Shown: positions 26,501 through 37,762 of the stretch, piece by piece
Layout: the number at the start of each line of letters is the position of its first letter
Numbering within the stretch: the first letter of the stretch is position 1
NCBI GenBank assembly: GCA_024734555.1
Contig: JANPWX010000026.1
Coordinates: 5,445,755 to 5,509,754 of the forward strand
DNA: 64,000 bases
Direction: 5' to 3'
DNA from: Trochalopteron elliotii
Taxonomy: Eukaryota; Chordata; Aves; Passeriformes; Leiothrichidae
Notes under the pieces: generated by a model
Told to the model about the DNA's origin: nothing
Databases searched by the model: none
What the model saw: the letters and a program-made list of their open reading frames with translations, nothing else
Position numbers and translations under genes: made by a program

Positions 26501-28101
26501 TCAGAAAAAGAGGATACTACAGTTCCTCCAGTGGAAAGCATGTATATAAGCATTTGTACAAAATATGAGCTGACAGAAAAATGGTATTTTAGGAGAAAGC
26601 ATATCAGAGATTTGTATTTTACCTTGTGAAAATCCATCAAGTATGGCTACACAATGAGAAACAACTGTAAAGTTCAACAAAACACTACAACAGAACAACT
26701 ATCTGCTTTAAGGGAAAAAAAAAACCCCAAAACAAAACCAAAAAACATCATTCTGAAGCAGTTATGACTGTCCAAATCCATAATTCAAGAAAGAAATCAT
26801 ATGAAGCAAGTGAGAATTGACTAATACTTTTCCCTCCTGCATGAATTTAAAATGGAAGTTTTCACAGTTCCATTGATGTGGTTTAACAGTCAGAAGAACA
26901 AAGCAGGGCTGGGAGGAGTTTGATCAGTCAAACAGTTGATGCTCTTAACAAAGTTTATTAATTGGTTATTTTGTGTCCTGAATGTAGGTGGTAAAAAGGG
27001 CGAATTGTAATACAGGGATAACAATTTTTTTTTAATTTTATTTTTTTAAACTAAGAGCAACTAAAATACATTATTCCACTTTTCAGAACAAGCCATTCTA
27101 ATGCAAAGTTGAACACATTAATGGTGCACTTTGTAACAGCCCATGGAGACAAAGCAAATTAATACTCTGGCCTCTTTCCAATATCATCTTATCTGAAGCC
27201 TGGGGAGAAAGCAGAAGTTGCTAGTAATTAGCTGTGGCCTTTAATAATAAAATGATATTAATCTTCCAATGTTAGATTTTGTAATAAAGGCATAGCTTCA
27301 GGGTGGCAGAAGCATAGGAAGATACCAAAAATAGCTGAACACATCTTCAGCCACAAATGAGAAGCTTCCTGTTTTGTTTTATATAATAATCACAGAGTAT
27401 GAAATTTTGACAACCTAGCATGTTTTGAACTTAGTTCACTCACTTTTAAGACCAAATGGCTGATGGTGTCTAAAACCAACATTCAATGAAGGGCAGCTAT
27501 GCAGGAATAGGAGATGGGATCCTTGAAGTGAAAATCTGAAGAACATTCTCTTTTGAAACACAGGTTAGAAAAATACCATCATACCACATTAATGAAATTT
27601 TTATTCAACACCCAGTTCTTCCATTTCATGGGGAAGCAGACAAACATATTCCTTAAAGAAGAACCCCAAACAACAAAGTACTCCTCTACTGCTTTAGAAC
27701 TGATGAATGTGTTCCCATTTCTCTTAGACTTTGTAAAAAACCAAAAAATTAGTAGGTACCCTTAGCAGAATGCCTCATCAGGAAGGGCCAGCCCAACCAT
27801 TGCTCTTTCAGTTCTTCCAGGAATGGCTTATTTGTGTGCAATGAATAAGCAGATGCTAGATATCATTGGAGTACATCACAGTGAACAAATACTACCCACA
27901 GGCTGGGGTGGAACAGCAGCACACAGGCCCAATCCCTCTTAGCAGGTGTTCAAATTACATCATCTTAAAAGCTTAACACTTTGTCTGGATTCCAGATATC
28001 AACCTCACTGCTAGCAAAGTTGGAAACAGCAACAGAAGTCATCAGTACAAAAAGAAATTGCTGTAATAGGCTTCAAAGAACAAACAGCTTCCATGCTCCT
28101 C
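23509..28101. other. Intergenic sequence downstream of ERI1
   Basis: GC content falls visibly from about 25 kb onward and homopolymer A/T runs increase. Part of 25-28.1 kb may be alternative long ERI1 3' UTR on the minus strand, but no coding exon is visible. No RNA gene was identified. Confidence 0.4.
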
Positions 28102-28107
28102 TTTATT
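28102..28107 (-). terminator. Candidate ERI1 poly(A) signal AATAAA
   Basis: The minus strand reads GAAATAAAGAGG about 133 bases after the ERI1 stop codon. A T/G-rich element (TGTTTGTTCTTTG) follows some 20-30 bases later, as expected for a downstream cleavage element. It would define a short 3' UTR. Longer isoforms cannot be excluded. Confidence 0.45.
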
Positions 28108-28239
28108 TCAACAGAGATGATTAGTTAAGGTGCTGTAGGATTCTGCACGGCAGACAAGCTGACAGAGGTGGCCATTTAATAAGCTCTGGAGTCTTTAGCG
28201 GGTATTTGAGGGCAGCTCCCGCGGCAGAACGCTGAACTG

Positions 28240-28482
28240 CTAGTTCCTGTAGCGAGGCATCTGTGGAGCAGGGGCTCCCTCTAAGGGGACTGAGGAGGAG
28301 ACTGACATCAGCTGTCCACCGTGAATTCTCTCATTCACCCGCAGGTCACAGCCATCCTGCAGCATCCTTATAGCTATCCTTGCAATGTTTTTAGAGTCAT
28401 CAAGTCCACTGTGAGGTCTCCCATCATAATTCATGCCCAGGTTTTCAAGCATGATTGTCAGCTTGGTCTGGTTCCTAGGAAC
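28240..28482 (-). CDS. ERI1: ERI1 exon 7 (Exo III motif, C-terminus, stop)
   Basis: The terminal coding exon is 243 bases including TAG. It begins VPRNQTKLTIMLENLGM after acceptor TCTCCATCAG. It contains HSGLDDSKNIARIA, which holds the catalytic His and the last Asp of DEDDh, and ends GAPAPQMPRYRN. Ser after the His replaces the Cys I recall in human, a non-catalytic change. Confidence 0.96.
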   Translation of the reverse strand, partial: VPRNQTKLTIMLENLGMNYDGRPHSGLDDSKNIARIAIRMLQDGCDLRVNERIHGGQLMSVSSSVPLEGAPAPQMPRYRN

Positions 28483-31400
28483 CTGATGGAGAAAGTGAGG
28501 AACATTCAAGGATTAGGTTCAGTACCAAGTCTTTTAAATTTAACACAGGGCAGTAGAAACACATGCAGATTTTAAACCTACTTAAGTCATGTATTACTTT
28601 CATGTTGCCTTGGTGGTTGCCATGGTTAGATCATTAACCATTTAACTTCAAAGCGCCTTGGTGAGACAGACACTCTCATTTTTACAGAGGAGACATAGTC
28701 AACAGGAGTTTGTCTAGACCTGGGATCATGTCAAGGGCCTCTTACCAGCACCAGCTCAAGATACACTTGTGCTGGCAAGGGTGGAAGCCATGGCCTAGAT
28801 AAGTTTAACCATCTTTATAAAATACAAATTATCATCCACAGTGGCATTGCAGAGGGAATCCGAGTTTGGTTTTCCTTTTAAATTCTAAGTGATTAAAGAA
28901 GCACCAGGCTCCTGATTCTCACTGTCATTAAGCAGCTGAATGCCTCCAACCTCCACAGAACCTGATCAGCAACATCTACAGCAACTCTGTCATATTTGCC
29001 CAGCCCAAAGCAAAGCTCTTCCCTTATTAAATGTCAATCTCTCTTTTATCTAGAGGTTACATTTAGTATGAAAAAGCTCTTCAAAATAAGACCATTAGTT
29101 AGGCTGAAATCCCTTTCAAGAAAAGTATTTTAGTGTAGGCTGATTGGGAATTTGCTAGAATCTCCAGTAACTCCAATTTTATGGTAATTTGACAGAAAGC
29201 AGCAATAAGGCCCAGCACTAAAGTTGGTATTTAATTTCTCTTGACTATCTGATTCCACTGCAGATACATCCTAATCTTTCTCTGTCCCCATTACAATGTC
29301 AATAGTCAGGATTATAGGAGGATCATGCTGCAAATTAGTTTTGCAGTGTATTGCATGAAAACAGGAAAAAATAATTGAAAAATCAAGACAGTCTTTTGAG
29401 CCGAACTACTTCAAGATATACTGGTCCTCTTAGTTCGAGTGTAACATTTTTAGACAATCCTTTAAGAAGCACAACCTGACTCTTAAAAACAAGATTAAAA
29501 TCAAAATGCAATAGATTATATGATCTTCAATTAGTGAAGTAAGATCTGCAAATGAAACACATTTGAAAATCAGGCACCAGACAACTTAAGTACTATAATT
29601 TCATACTACACAAGTAGACATGACAAGCACAACAGGACATTCTAGACTTTTAAACCAAATTTTCCTGTAAGAGAAACAGCAATTTGTACAAACCTTGTAG
29701 AAGTTCCCATATGATTTGCGAATATTGATCCACTTTTTGGCAAAAGAAGGGTATTTGATGTGGCTAATACGGCACTGGATGTTCAAAAATTTACTCATAT
29801 CCCAAGATCTTAGAAAGTCAAAAGAGTAAAACATTAGTCACATATAATCCTGTGTTCTACATATTGCACAGTTGTAGAACTAAAGGTTGTCTTGTCTCTG
29901 GTGATCAGCAGAAGGAAAAGAGAGAAAAAGGAAAGAAAAGCTTGTTTGCTATAGTCACAGTAAAGAATTTTTTGATACGAATTTGTTAACCATGGGGGAA
30001 AAAACTAATGACAGGAGCAAGACATTCACCAGGATGGTTTCAGGTCCACAATGGTTAAGACAAAAAATAGCACACCAACTACACCACCTACCACATCAAC
30101 ACTGAAAGCTGCCAATAAATTAGATGCTTACACAGCCCTCGGGGAAGCAAGTGACACCTTAAATCTTCCCGATTATTTGGGCATGCATTTATTTCTCTAC
30201 TTCGGGTAGGCTACTGAAACTAGACTGCACTTAGTTTTATGAGAAACCAGATCTCTATGAAAATATGAAGAAATTATAATCCTATTTATTTAGCAGCCTG
30301 CCTTCCTGAAGGGAATCACCCCAAGTTTGTAAGCTGCAAGCTAAAGTAAAGCTTTTTTCCCCCATCTTTTCTAGTTGTCTATGCAATCTCACCTATACAA
30401 CAGAGATTTCAATGCACCTATTTTCCTTAAGGAACTTCATTGAGGGGACTCCTCTGGAGGGGAATTCCAGAGACATTTAGGCCCAGTAATATAACCAGCC
30501 TTGCAACAGCTTTGCTTTAGCATTTTCTTTTTTTAATTCAGTGTTGCTTCCAAAGATAGCAATGTAATTACAGGTTAAAAATTAAAAACTGCAGAGTGTT
30601 ATTTTCAGGTATTATGTGCTAGATATAAGTGGAGAATTACAGCAACAATGAAGTATAAAGTCTTCACTCTGTTGCACACAGACCACTAGGAAAGAAATGG
30701 TGCCATCTGATGGATTTCAGCTTCATTTTGAATAGTTCAGTTCAGCGTTACTGATTTTACCAAAAGCTCCAGTTAAAATAAAACCAGCAAAATGGAAGTG
30801 TCCTGATCCATCTTTAGCCATGCTCTCACAAATGTTGAACATGGTTTTGCAGTTTTAGATTGTGCTGAAGGCTGCATAAGGACATACCCATCAGTCAACA
30901 TGGAATAGCTGTACTTTGTTCCCAGTTCTCGTTGTCTCATCCACTCCACGACATTCTGCAGAACTTGAGGAAAAACATCAGCTTTATCAACAATGTCCTT
31001 AGAAAACAAAAACAAAACAAAACAAGAACAAAAATCAACAAAGTAAGAAACATTTTTTCAGAAAAAAGACCCTCAGCATTAAGTGTATAAACTGTATTGG
31101 TATATGGGCAATTAAAAAATTTGCTTCATCAAAATCTTTACAAAATCAGATTACACATGAACAGATGACTGGACAGGTTTTTCTAAACTGAAAAAATAGC
31201 ACCACAAAAGCAGTGCTACAAGAGCCAACCTCCTAATAGCTTCTGTAAAGGCAACAAGGTCAGTCAGCAGTTGAACTTGGATTAAGACCTTTGAGGTTGT
31301 TTCCCAGGCTCCTTCTTAAGTCACTTATCACTAGCCATTGTCATCCTAAGACTCCAAACTCTTCAGAATAAAAATTGTAGGAGAGGAACTGATGCAATTC

Positions 31401-34400
31401 AAAAGGTGCTTTGCTCTACTAAAGATTAAATTTCTCCACATGAATTAAAATGAGAATACTTTTCCCCACAAAATGACCAATTTAGTGAAATCAGCTTTGT
31501 GTTAATTGGGAGAGGGAAAAAACAAGGATTAAGAGAATAGGCCTTACAGAAAAATAACCATGGAAGACTACCATTTAAGGTTACTAGTCTGAAAACATCA
31601 ACACCACATCCCTTTTTTTCCTATTTCTTCCTGAAGAAACAAAAGTGCAAATTACCTGGGTTATTCCTGTCAGACTGATGCAGAAGTCTGAAAGCTTGGG
31701 ATTAATCTCTGGCTTCACGTATTGCTGAAAGGTATCCTCCTGTAACAGGGGAATCAATCAATCACTCAGCTGCAGCACACTGTGCAGCCCACTTGAAGGC
31801 AACTGGCTTGCCTGCAACAGCAGCTACTTGTCCTGCTGCAGGCTAAAAGGAGAGTGCATTTCCTGAGCCAGTATGAGCCTCCTGACTGGCCATCATCAGA
31901 TTCCTAATGGGACAGGGTATCTTTCCAACCAGAACATGGCCTTCCTCTCAGCCACTAGGCACCCAAGAGTGGGAATATGGATTTAAGAGGGGAAAAAGGA
32001 CAGACTGCAAAAAAGCAGAGGATTTGGGAAGAGTGAGAGTAAGGAAAAGAGAAGTGAGAGGCATGAGCAAAGCCTTGTGTTTTTTAGGTGGTATCTCTAA
32101 AGGTTCACCTGCAATTCAAGGCAAGCAACCAGCTGCACATCTCAGAAGCTTCAGGCAAGTCCTACACCTCTGGATGCCAGCCAGGCAGAGACAAACAAAA
32201 TCTCACTCTGGGAAGCTGAGCAATACAAGACTGAAGACTAAAGGCAAGCTTCACGGGAAAAAGAAAGCCCCAAATCCCTGCTGTTATACAAAACCTTTTG
32301 GACAGATTAAAAAAGCCACTCTAAGAGCAATAAAAACAATCCTGGTAATCTGCACAATCCTTTTTCTGCATTTAAGACATACATGCAGATACACTTTATT
32401 GTAGCATCACAATGATTACTGGAAATCCTCTTCCCATTAAGAAGAGTTCTTCATAAATGAACCATGAGTCAGAGGTTTGTGCACACCCTGTACTTCACTG
32501 GGTCACTCAATTTCAGTTAAGTAGCAGGTAGTTTATCCTAAAAGAAAGCTGTACTGGAACAGAGCACTTGAGGCTACCAAACGCCTGCTAAGTATGTTTA
32601 AAATCAGGTTACAGAGCTATTTGTCTGTTGGGTAAAATGGGGAAACAGCTGAGCCTGACAAGAAGTGGAGTTCACTCAACCTCCCTTTCTAGACCTCTGC
32701 ATTAGTGTCTTCTAGACTGCCTCACACAGGATCACAAAAATGGATCATTTTTGATTATAAGGAAGCCCTTGAGCCTAGAAATACATTTGTGGGCCTTAAA
32801 GCAGGGAAGAAAAGGGCAGGTAGGAACATACACAGACAACTGAAAGACTCGTATCAATAGAGGGAGTCGACAGCAAGGGAATGATCTACTTGGATGATCA
32901 TTTGGAAAATGCTTTCAGAAGAGAAAGTTCTGTTTGTACCTAAGAGGCACAGAGGATAAGCCCTTATGAAAAAAAAAATGCTATTTTTAATGAAGTTCAA
33001 CAGCTACTTAAAAACTAATCTAGACTTTCTGATGCAAACAAGTTACTTCAAAGAATAGCACACCAACACAGCCATTAGATCACTTACTATTTCCAGGGTA
33101 CGTGTGTTTACCAAGACAACAGGAAATTCAATTATTTCATGTACAAATTCAGGAGGGTTTCCTTCTTCACATGTTGCTTCAAAGTCAACGACACAGATGT
33201 AGTCATAGCAGCTGTCTCCACTGATGTGTTCCTTCTGCATCAGCTTCTGTTTCTTGTAATAGTTTTTCAATCTCTTTTTCAGTACATCTTTCACTCCTCT
33301 AAAGAAATAGGGAAAGTGACAAAGATCGCACTCTTGTTTAATTATTTCCTTGTTGCAAAACTGGAGCTATATTTAACATTTGAAACTTCAACACTTGTTA
33401 ATCTCATTTTGAACACCAGCACTTGTGAAGTCTGAATTGCACTTTATCACAGAGGAGAATTATCCCCATTACCTACACTACATTATACTCCATTTTCTGG
33501 GATAACACAGAGGCTGTGATCCCCCCCACAATACAATACCAGGGACAGACTGGGCAGCATGGCACAGAGACACTCTGCAGACACCTCCACTTCAGCAAGA
33601 CTCAGTATCCAAAGCCTTTCCAAAGCTCAAGTCTTTGTAGATTACTCCTGGTTGACCTCTGGCCCTGGAAGAAGTACTGCTTCACCTGTATTCCCCTGTG
33701 CCCTCTATCTGAAGTGGTTCATGCCTGAGGTCTTTCTGCATCAGTGGTAGAGATAACACAGAATCCATCTTAAACGTCCACATTTTACATTTTTCTCAAT
33801 TTACAATTGAGCTTGAATAACTCAAAAGTATTTTCAGATTTCAGTTGTCAGAAAAACCTCCTGGTCAAGATTCTGCTTTTCAGGAGGTTTGTGGATATAA
33901 ATTCATATGGCAAGTGAATAAAGTTACTTACTGTGTCCTTTTAATACAAACATAATATATGAATGCAAATGCCAGAACTGCCATGTACCAAACCAGAGCT
34001 GAATAAATGAGAATAATTTACCATTCCAAAGAAGTTATTTTCAAAATTATCCATTGCAAATGAAATCACGGAAGAGATACATGTAGCAAGTGGTATTATC
34101 AGGAAAGCAACCCACTGATCCACAAAGAAGAATTGAAATCAAACTAGTAAACATGCATTTGAGAACATCAGCTGCTACTGCAGAGATAACTCTTCTTCAC
34201 TCTGCTTTATTGATCTAGTTTAAGTCAATGACCAATTCATTAAAAGCTGAGACAGTATGGGAGCTGATGGAGGGGGAAATTGCCTCTTTCTTCACCCAAC
34301 TTATAAAAAAAGTTGAAAATAGGAAACGACTATCACAATAACCTCAAAGGCATGGATGGTGTGTGGTAATCTGCTCAATACTCTGCATTAGAACTGATGC

Positions 34401-35552
34401 ACTATTTGTTTACAGATAAGACATATTCTGACTTGACTTGAATATATTGACAAAAGAAGCCTAGCTTGGGTAAAACAGAAATTTTAAGCTTTCAGCATTT
34501 ACAACTAAATTAAAAAACACCTACAGAAAACTTATAACCTAAGAGAAGGCCACAAACATCATATACTATTTAAATTCTGCTTTCAATTTTTAAATGAGAG
34601 CAACTGCTAAACAGCTGTAGAAATCTAATGTGTTTTACCCAAAATTTTCTCAAGGAATGATAAGATTTTTTTCCTCATGAGGCACTAAATTAATTTAACC
34701 AACCAACTCCCCACCACTACTTCCTCATTCTTGCTGCCTACAGAAACAACACACTTTTATTTTTCTCACCTGACCTTGTCCACAATACCTCAAGTTTGCC
34801 TGGTCACAGAATTATTAGTCTTGCAGGCCATTTCCAGTACAGCAGGAACTGCACTATACTCCCTTGCCTCCACCCCAGTGAGCACAAATCCAGCTTATAA
34901 TACATTCATTTTTTCACATTTTTCTAGCATATGTATTCAGAGTAGCAAACTCTCCACCTAAAGGTACTTGTCCTCTGCACTGACTAAATCCTGAGCCCCA
35001 TCACCAGAGTTTGTAGCAAGCATCAGATCTGTACTGGTACAGTAAATAAAAATATGGATGTCCAGAAGCAAGTTGCTATATGATGGTCTGCAGCACTACC
35101 TGAGAACCCCTGCAGTTCTTCTTTCCCCCTTGACCAAAAAGTGGTGAGAACTACATTGGAGTTATGTATTCTTTCATCTCTTTGGGTTGCCAGTTGAGCC
35201 GGCACACATTAGGCTGTATGCATTAATCCTACAACAAAAGCTGCAACAAGATTGCACATAAAACAACTGATGTCTGGTGTCTTGTCTGCTTTTCACTTTG
35301 TGTTGAGTTTTTAAACTTTAAAATAATCATCCCTCGTGACTCTATTGCTCTCAAAGACAAACCAACATGATTACAAATAACCTGGTTTCAAGCTTGAACT
35401 CTGCGAGTTTACTTCTGAGCTCTTCTCTGGTCATTCTGTTGATATAACCATTGGTTATAGCAATTTCTTTGTAAATCGGATCACTGAAGTCGTTTGAACC
35501 GGCAGCAGAGGTTTTGCCTTTAGTTTCTTGATCACTGATCCTACAATGCTGC
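28240..35552 (-). CDS. ERI1: ERI1, 3'-5' exoribonuclease 1 (3'hExo), exons 2-7; exon 1 unresolved
   Basis: ERI1 trims histone mRNA 3' stem-loops, 5.8S rRNA and small-RNA duplex ends, in cytoplasm and nucleolus. The coding exons, join of the complements 35382-35552, 33088-33298, 31656-31739, 30888-30997, 29694-29808 and 28240-28482, keep one frame, with an acceptor AG and donor GT at each internal boundary. They give about 310 residues; human ERI1 is about 349, so roughly 35-40 N-terminal residues are missing. In order I see a SAP domain (EELRSKLAEFKLE into the basic LKKRLKNYYKKQK) that contacts the stem-loop, then the DEDDh nuclease: Exo I VDFEATCEEG, Exo II SWDMSKF and Exo III HSGLDDSKN. All five catalytic positions (D, E, D, H, D) are present. 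The C-terminus is QMPRYRN. There are no frameshifts or premature stops, so the gene looks functional. Neighbour MFHAS1 is the same as in human. Confidence 0.96.
29694..29808 (-). CDS. ERI1: ERI1 exon 6 (Exo II motif)
   Basis: The 115-base exon completes the Gly codon and encodes SWDMSKFLNIQCRISHIKYP, ending KSYGNFYK. The Asp of WDM is the Exo II catalytic residue (human D234 as recalled). The acceptor is TTTCTAAG and the donor is AAG|GTTTGT, weak but GT. Confidence 0.95.
30888..30997 (-). CDS. ERI1: ERI1 exon 5
   Basis: The 110-base exon encodes DIVDKADVFPQVLQNVVEWM, then a RELGTKYSY...LTDG segment, ending two bases into the Gly codon at GG|GTATGT. The acceptor TTTTCTAAG follows a TTTTG-rich tract. 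It carries the helix and strand leading into Exo II. Confidence 0.95.
31656..31739 (-). CDS. ERI1: ERI1 exon 4
   Basis: This is an 84-base, phase-0 exon of 28 codons that begins EDTFQQYVKPEIN and ends CISLTGITQ. The acceptor is TGTTACAG and the donor is CAG|GTAATT. Skipping it would keep the reading frame but remove part of the nuclease core sheet. Confidence 0.95.
33088..33298 (-). CDS. ERI1: ERI1 exon 3 (SAP end and Exo I motif)
   Basis: The 211-base exon starts RGVKDVLKKRLKNYYKKQK after a TTTCTTTAG acceptor and ends ...VNTRTLEI before donor ATA|GTAAGT. It carries YDYICVVDFEATCEEGNPPE, which holds the first two catalytic acids (the D and E of DFE, equivalent to human D134 and E136 as I recall the numbering). 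Confidence 0.95.
35382..35552 (-). CDS. ERI1: ERI1 exon 2 (start of SAP domain)
   Basis: This 171-base exon encodes ...QETKG...DFSDPIYKEIAITNG... and the first helix of the SAP domain. The acceptor follows a strong pyrimidine tract (tttctcttt...ttctag ggtag). Two in-frame acceptor AGs lie five bases apart (ctag and gtag); I used the inner one, and the outer gives two more codons only if exon 1 ends in phase 0. The donor is ACCAG|GTTATT. Confidence 0.9.
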
Positions 35553-36083
35553 CTACCCTAGAAGAAAGAGAAATCAGGAAGTCATTCAAGAAGGTCAAAA
35601 CAAGATGTTTGGGCATTTCACAGTTCGTTTTGGCACCAGAAGCAGTACAGCATCACACTGTTACACTTGTGATCAAACTAAGCGAACTAGCTTATAGACA
35701 GCAGACAGAATCAATACTGAAGCCTGCTCTGAAACACTGTTTTCCTAAACAGAAACAAAGAGAATAAAGGGACACTAATGTACGTGTCTTGAGCCATGTC
35801 GAACAGTAGCTCTTGGAGACAAAACTTGAATACGCATCCTAGTATCAACAGAAAGAGTTCTCTGGGGCAAACGGGCAAAGCCTTCACGAGCAGCGAGATT
35901 TCTCTCGACGACCGAATTAGCTACAATCCACACTGACTGGGACACGCAGGCCGCTGCCCAATACGTACAAGATAAACAAAGCAATAAACCAAGGGGAAAA
36001 ACTACGGGCGCTTCGGCTCCTGACCGCTGCTCGCGGCCTTGGCGGGGCGCGCACACGGCGCGGCCTCGGGCGGGTCCGTAGCA
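35553..36083 (-). promoter_or_regulatory. ERI1 intron 1 start and 5' CpG-rich block next to the gap
   Basis: From about 36000 to the gap the sequence is strongly GC- and CpG-rich, as expected for the 5' end of a housekeeping gene. One minus-strand frame reads ...DPPEAAPCARPAKAASSGQE and is a candidate for the end of exon 1. I cannot pick a donor that joins exon 2 in phase, so exon 1 may instead be inside the N run. Confidence 0.5.
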
Positions 36084-36468
36084 NNNNNNNNNNNNNNNNN
36101 NNNNNNNNNNNNNNNNNNNNNNNNNNNNNNNNNNNNNNNNNNNNNNNNNNNNNNNNNNNNNNNNNNNNNNNNNNNNNNNNNNNNNNNNNNNNNNNNNNNN
36201 NNNNNNNNNNNNNNNNNNNNNNNNNNNNNNNNNNNNNNNNNNNNNNNNNNNNNNNNNNNNNNNNNNNNNNNNNNNNNNNNNNNNNNNNNNNNNNNNNNNN
36301 NNNNNNNNNNNNNNNNNNNNNNNNNNNNNNNNNNNNNNNNNNNNNNNNNNNNNNNNNNNNNNNNNNNNNNNNNNNNNNNNNNNNNNNNNNNNNNNNNNNN
36401 NNNNNNNNNNNNNNNNNNNNNNNNNNNNNNNNNNNNNNNNNNNNNNNNNNNNNNNNNNNNNNNNNNNN
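36084..36468. other. Assembly gap (385 N)
   Basis: This is an unbroken run of N inside the GC-rich ERI1 5' region. GC-rich bird promoters are a frequent cause of such gaps. Open frames spanning it are artefacts. Confidence 1.
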
Positions 36469-37202
36469 AGCAGTACCCCCGGGGTTTGGGGTCACGGCAG
36501 CTCTCTGGAAGCTCTCTCCGTGTTACGGGAAACACACACTGAGCAGACACCTAATTTATGCCTCCATCATCCTTCTCATGGCACTGACTTTGCACAGAGC
36601 CCCCGAAACACGGATCTGGACCCGTAACATGTTGGGTGCCAGGTCACAGCCACCAGAAGGATGCAGTGGACCCCCTGCCTCTTCCTGCCAGGGAATTTGC
36701 CGTGCCTGCTGTTCCCCATATCCCTTAATCCACAGTCAACAAGCAGGGTGAGGTGGGTGGCACAGGACGTGTAAAGCTCTCTAGATCTTCTTGGCCAGGA
36801 GGTGAAGGCAAAGAGGTGAAGCCTCTGTGCATCACAGGTCAGTTTATTCTGAGTCGGTGCTTCCCACAGTCCTGGAATGCAGTCTAGTAAGTCCAGTGAT
36901 GGAGGCCGATGTGTACTGGCACCCAGCTAATGCAACCATGCCAATACCTCCACATCTGCCGGCCACTAAAGAGCCCAGAATCTTCTCTCTTCCATCTTGT
37001 GGCTGGGGCCCCCAGCACCCACCCTCAGCCAGGCCTCCTGTCGCACTCTGGCACACCAGCATCTCCTTGCAGATGCTGACATCCCCCCCCGCTAGACCTG
37101 CTGTGCAGCATTTGTCATCTTTGCTGGGTGTGCCACAGAGGTCCATTTCATCACCACACTGAGTGATCTCACACACAAGTGCTTGGGGCTACGTGCACAT
37201 CC
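36469..37202. other. Sequence upstream of ERI1, no gene recognised
   Basis: GC-rich sequence fades out over the first 150 bases after the gap and may be the outer part of the ERI1 CpG island. Two overlapping open frames near 36830-37170 on opposite strands have no domain. Confidence 0.45.
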
Positions 37203-37762
37203 TGATTTTGGCTGGGATAGTTAGCTTTCTTAGAGGTTGCTGCAGTGCTGTATTTTTTGGATTTAGTATGAGAATATTGTGGATAATACACCGATGATTT
37301 AGTTGCTGCTCAGTAGTGCTCTAAGTCAAGGCCTTTCAGTTTCTCGTGCTCTGCCAGTGAAAAGGTGCACAAGCTGGGAGTAAGCAGAGTCAGGACAGCT
37401 GACCTGAACTGGCCAAAGTGATATTCCATACCATGGAACATTGTGTCCAGTATGTAAATGAAGGGGAGGAGGAGCTGACTGGGAGCTGCTGATGCTCATC
37501 CCCCATCACTGGGGGAGGGGCTGGGAGCCAGTGAGTGGTGAGCAACTGTATTGTGCATCACTCGTTTTTCTTGGGTTTTATTCCTCTCTCTTTCATTGCA
37601 ACCACTATTATTATTATAATAATATTTACTTTGCTTCCATTATTAAGCTGCTTTTAACCCATGAGTTTTAATTTTTTTTCCTATTTTCCTTCTCACCAGG
37701 AGGTGGTGGTGAGTGAGCAGCTGTGATGATGCTTAATTGCCAGAGGGGGTTAAACTGCAGCA
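37203..37762 (+). mobile_element. Solo LTR of an avian endogenous retrovirus, sense strand
   Basis: It begins TGATTTTGGCTGGGATAGTT and proceeds through 'ttagtatgagaatattgtgg', 'cagctgacctgaactggcca' and 'gatattccataccatg' to a terminal 'gccagagggggttaaactgc', ending CA. I recognise this as a common bird LTR family. A degraded TATA region (cagtatgtaaat), an A/T-rich poly(A) region with 'tattaagctgc' and a 'gaggtggtggtgagtgagc' tail are in the right order. No internal retroviral sequence follows and I saw no target-site duplication, so it is an old solo LTR. Confidence 0.75.

Larger units (their letters stand above)
28483..35381 (-). other. ERI1 introns 2-6, no further genes seen
   Basis: The introns between the listed exons (about 1.2, 1.1, 0.7, 1.3 and 2.1 kb from low to high coordinate) are AT-rich single-copy sequence. 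I see no repeat of clear family, no intronic RNA gene and no alternative conserved exon. A 165-codon plus-strand frame at 31907-32404 has low-complexity lysine-rich composition and no domain. Confidence 0.6.

Noticed and set aside
31907..32404. 165-codon plus-strand frame inside ERI1 intron 3
   Set aside because: Lys/Arg-rich low-information translation, antisense to the gene, no splice context.
35917..36550. Long open frames spanning the N run on both strands
   Set aside because: They exist only because N codons are read as open; they are gap artefacts.
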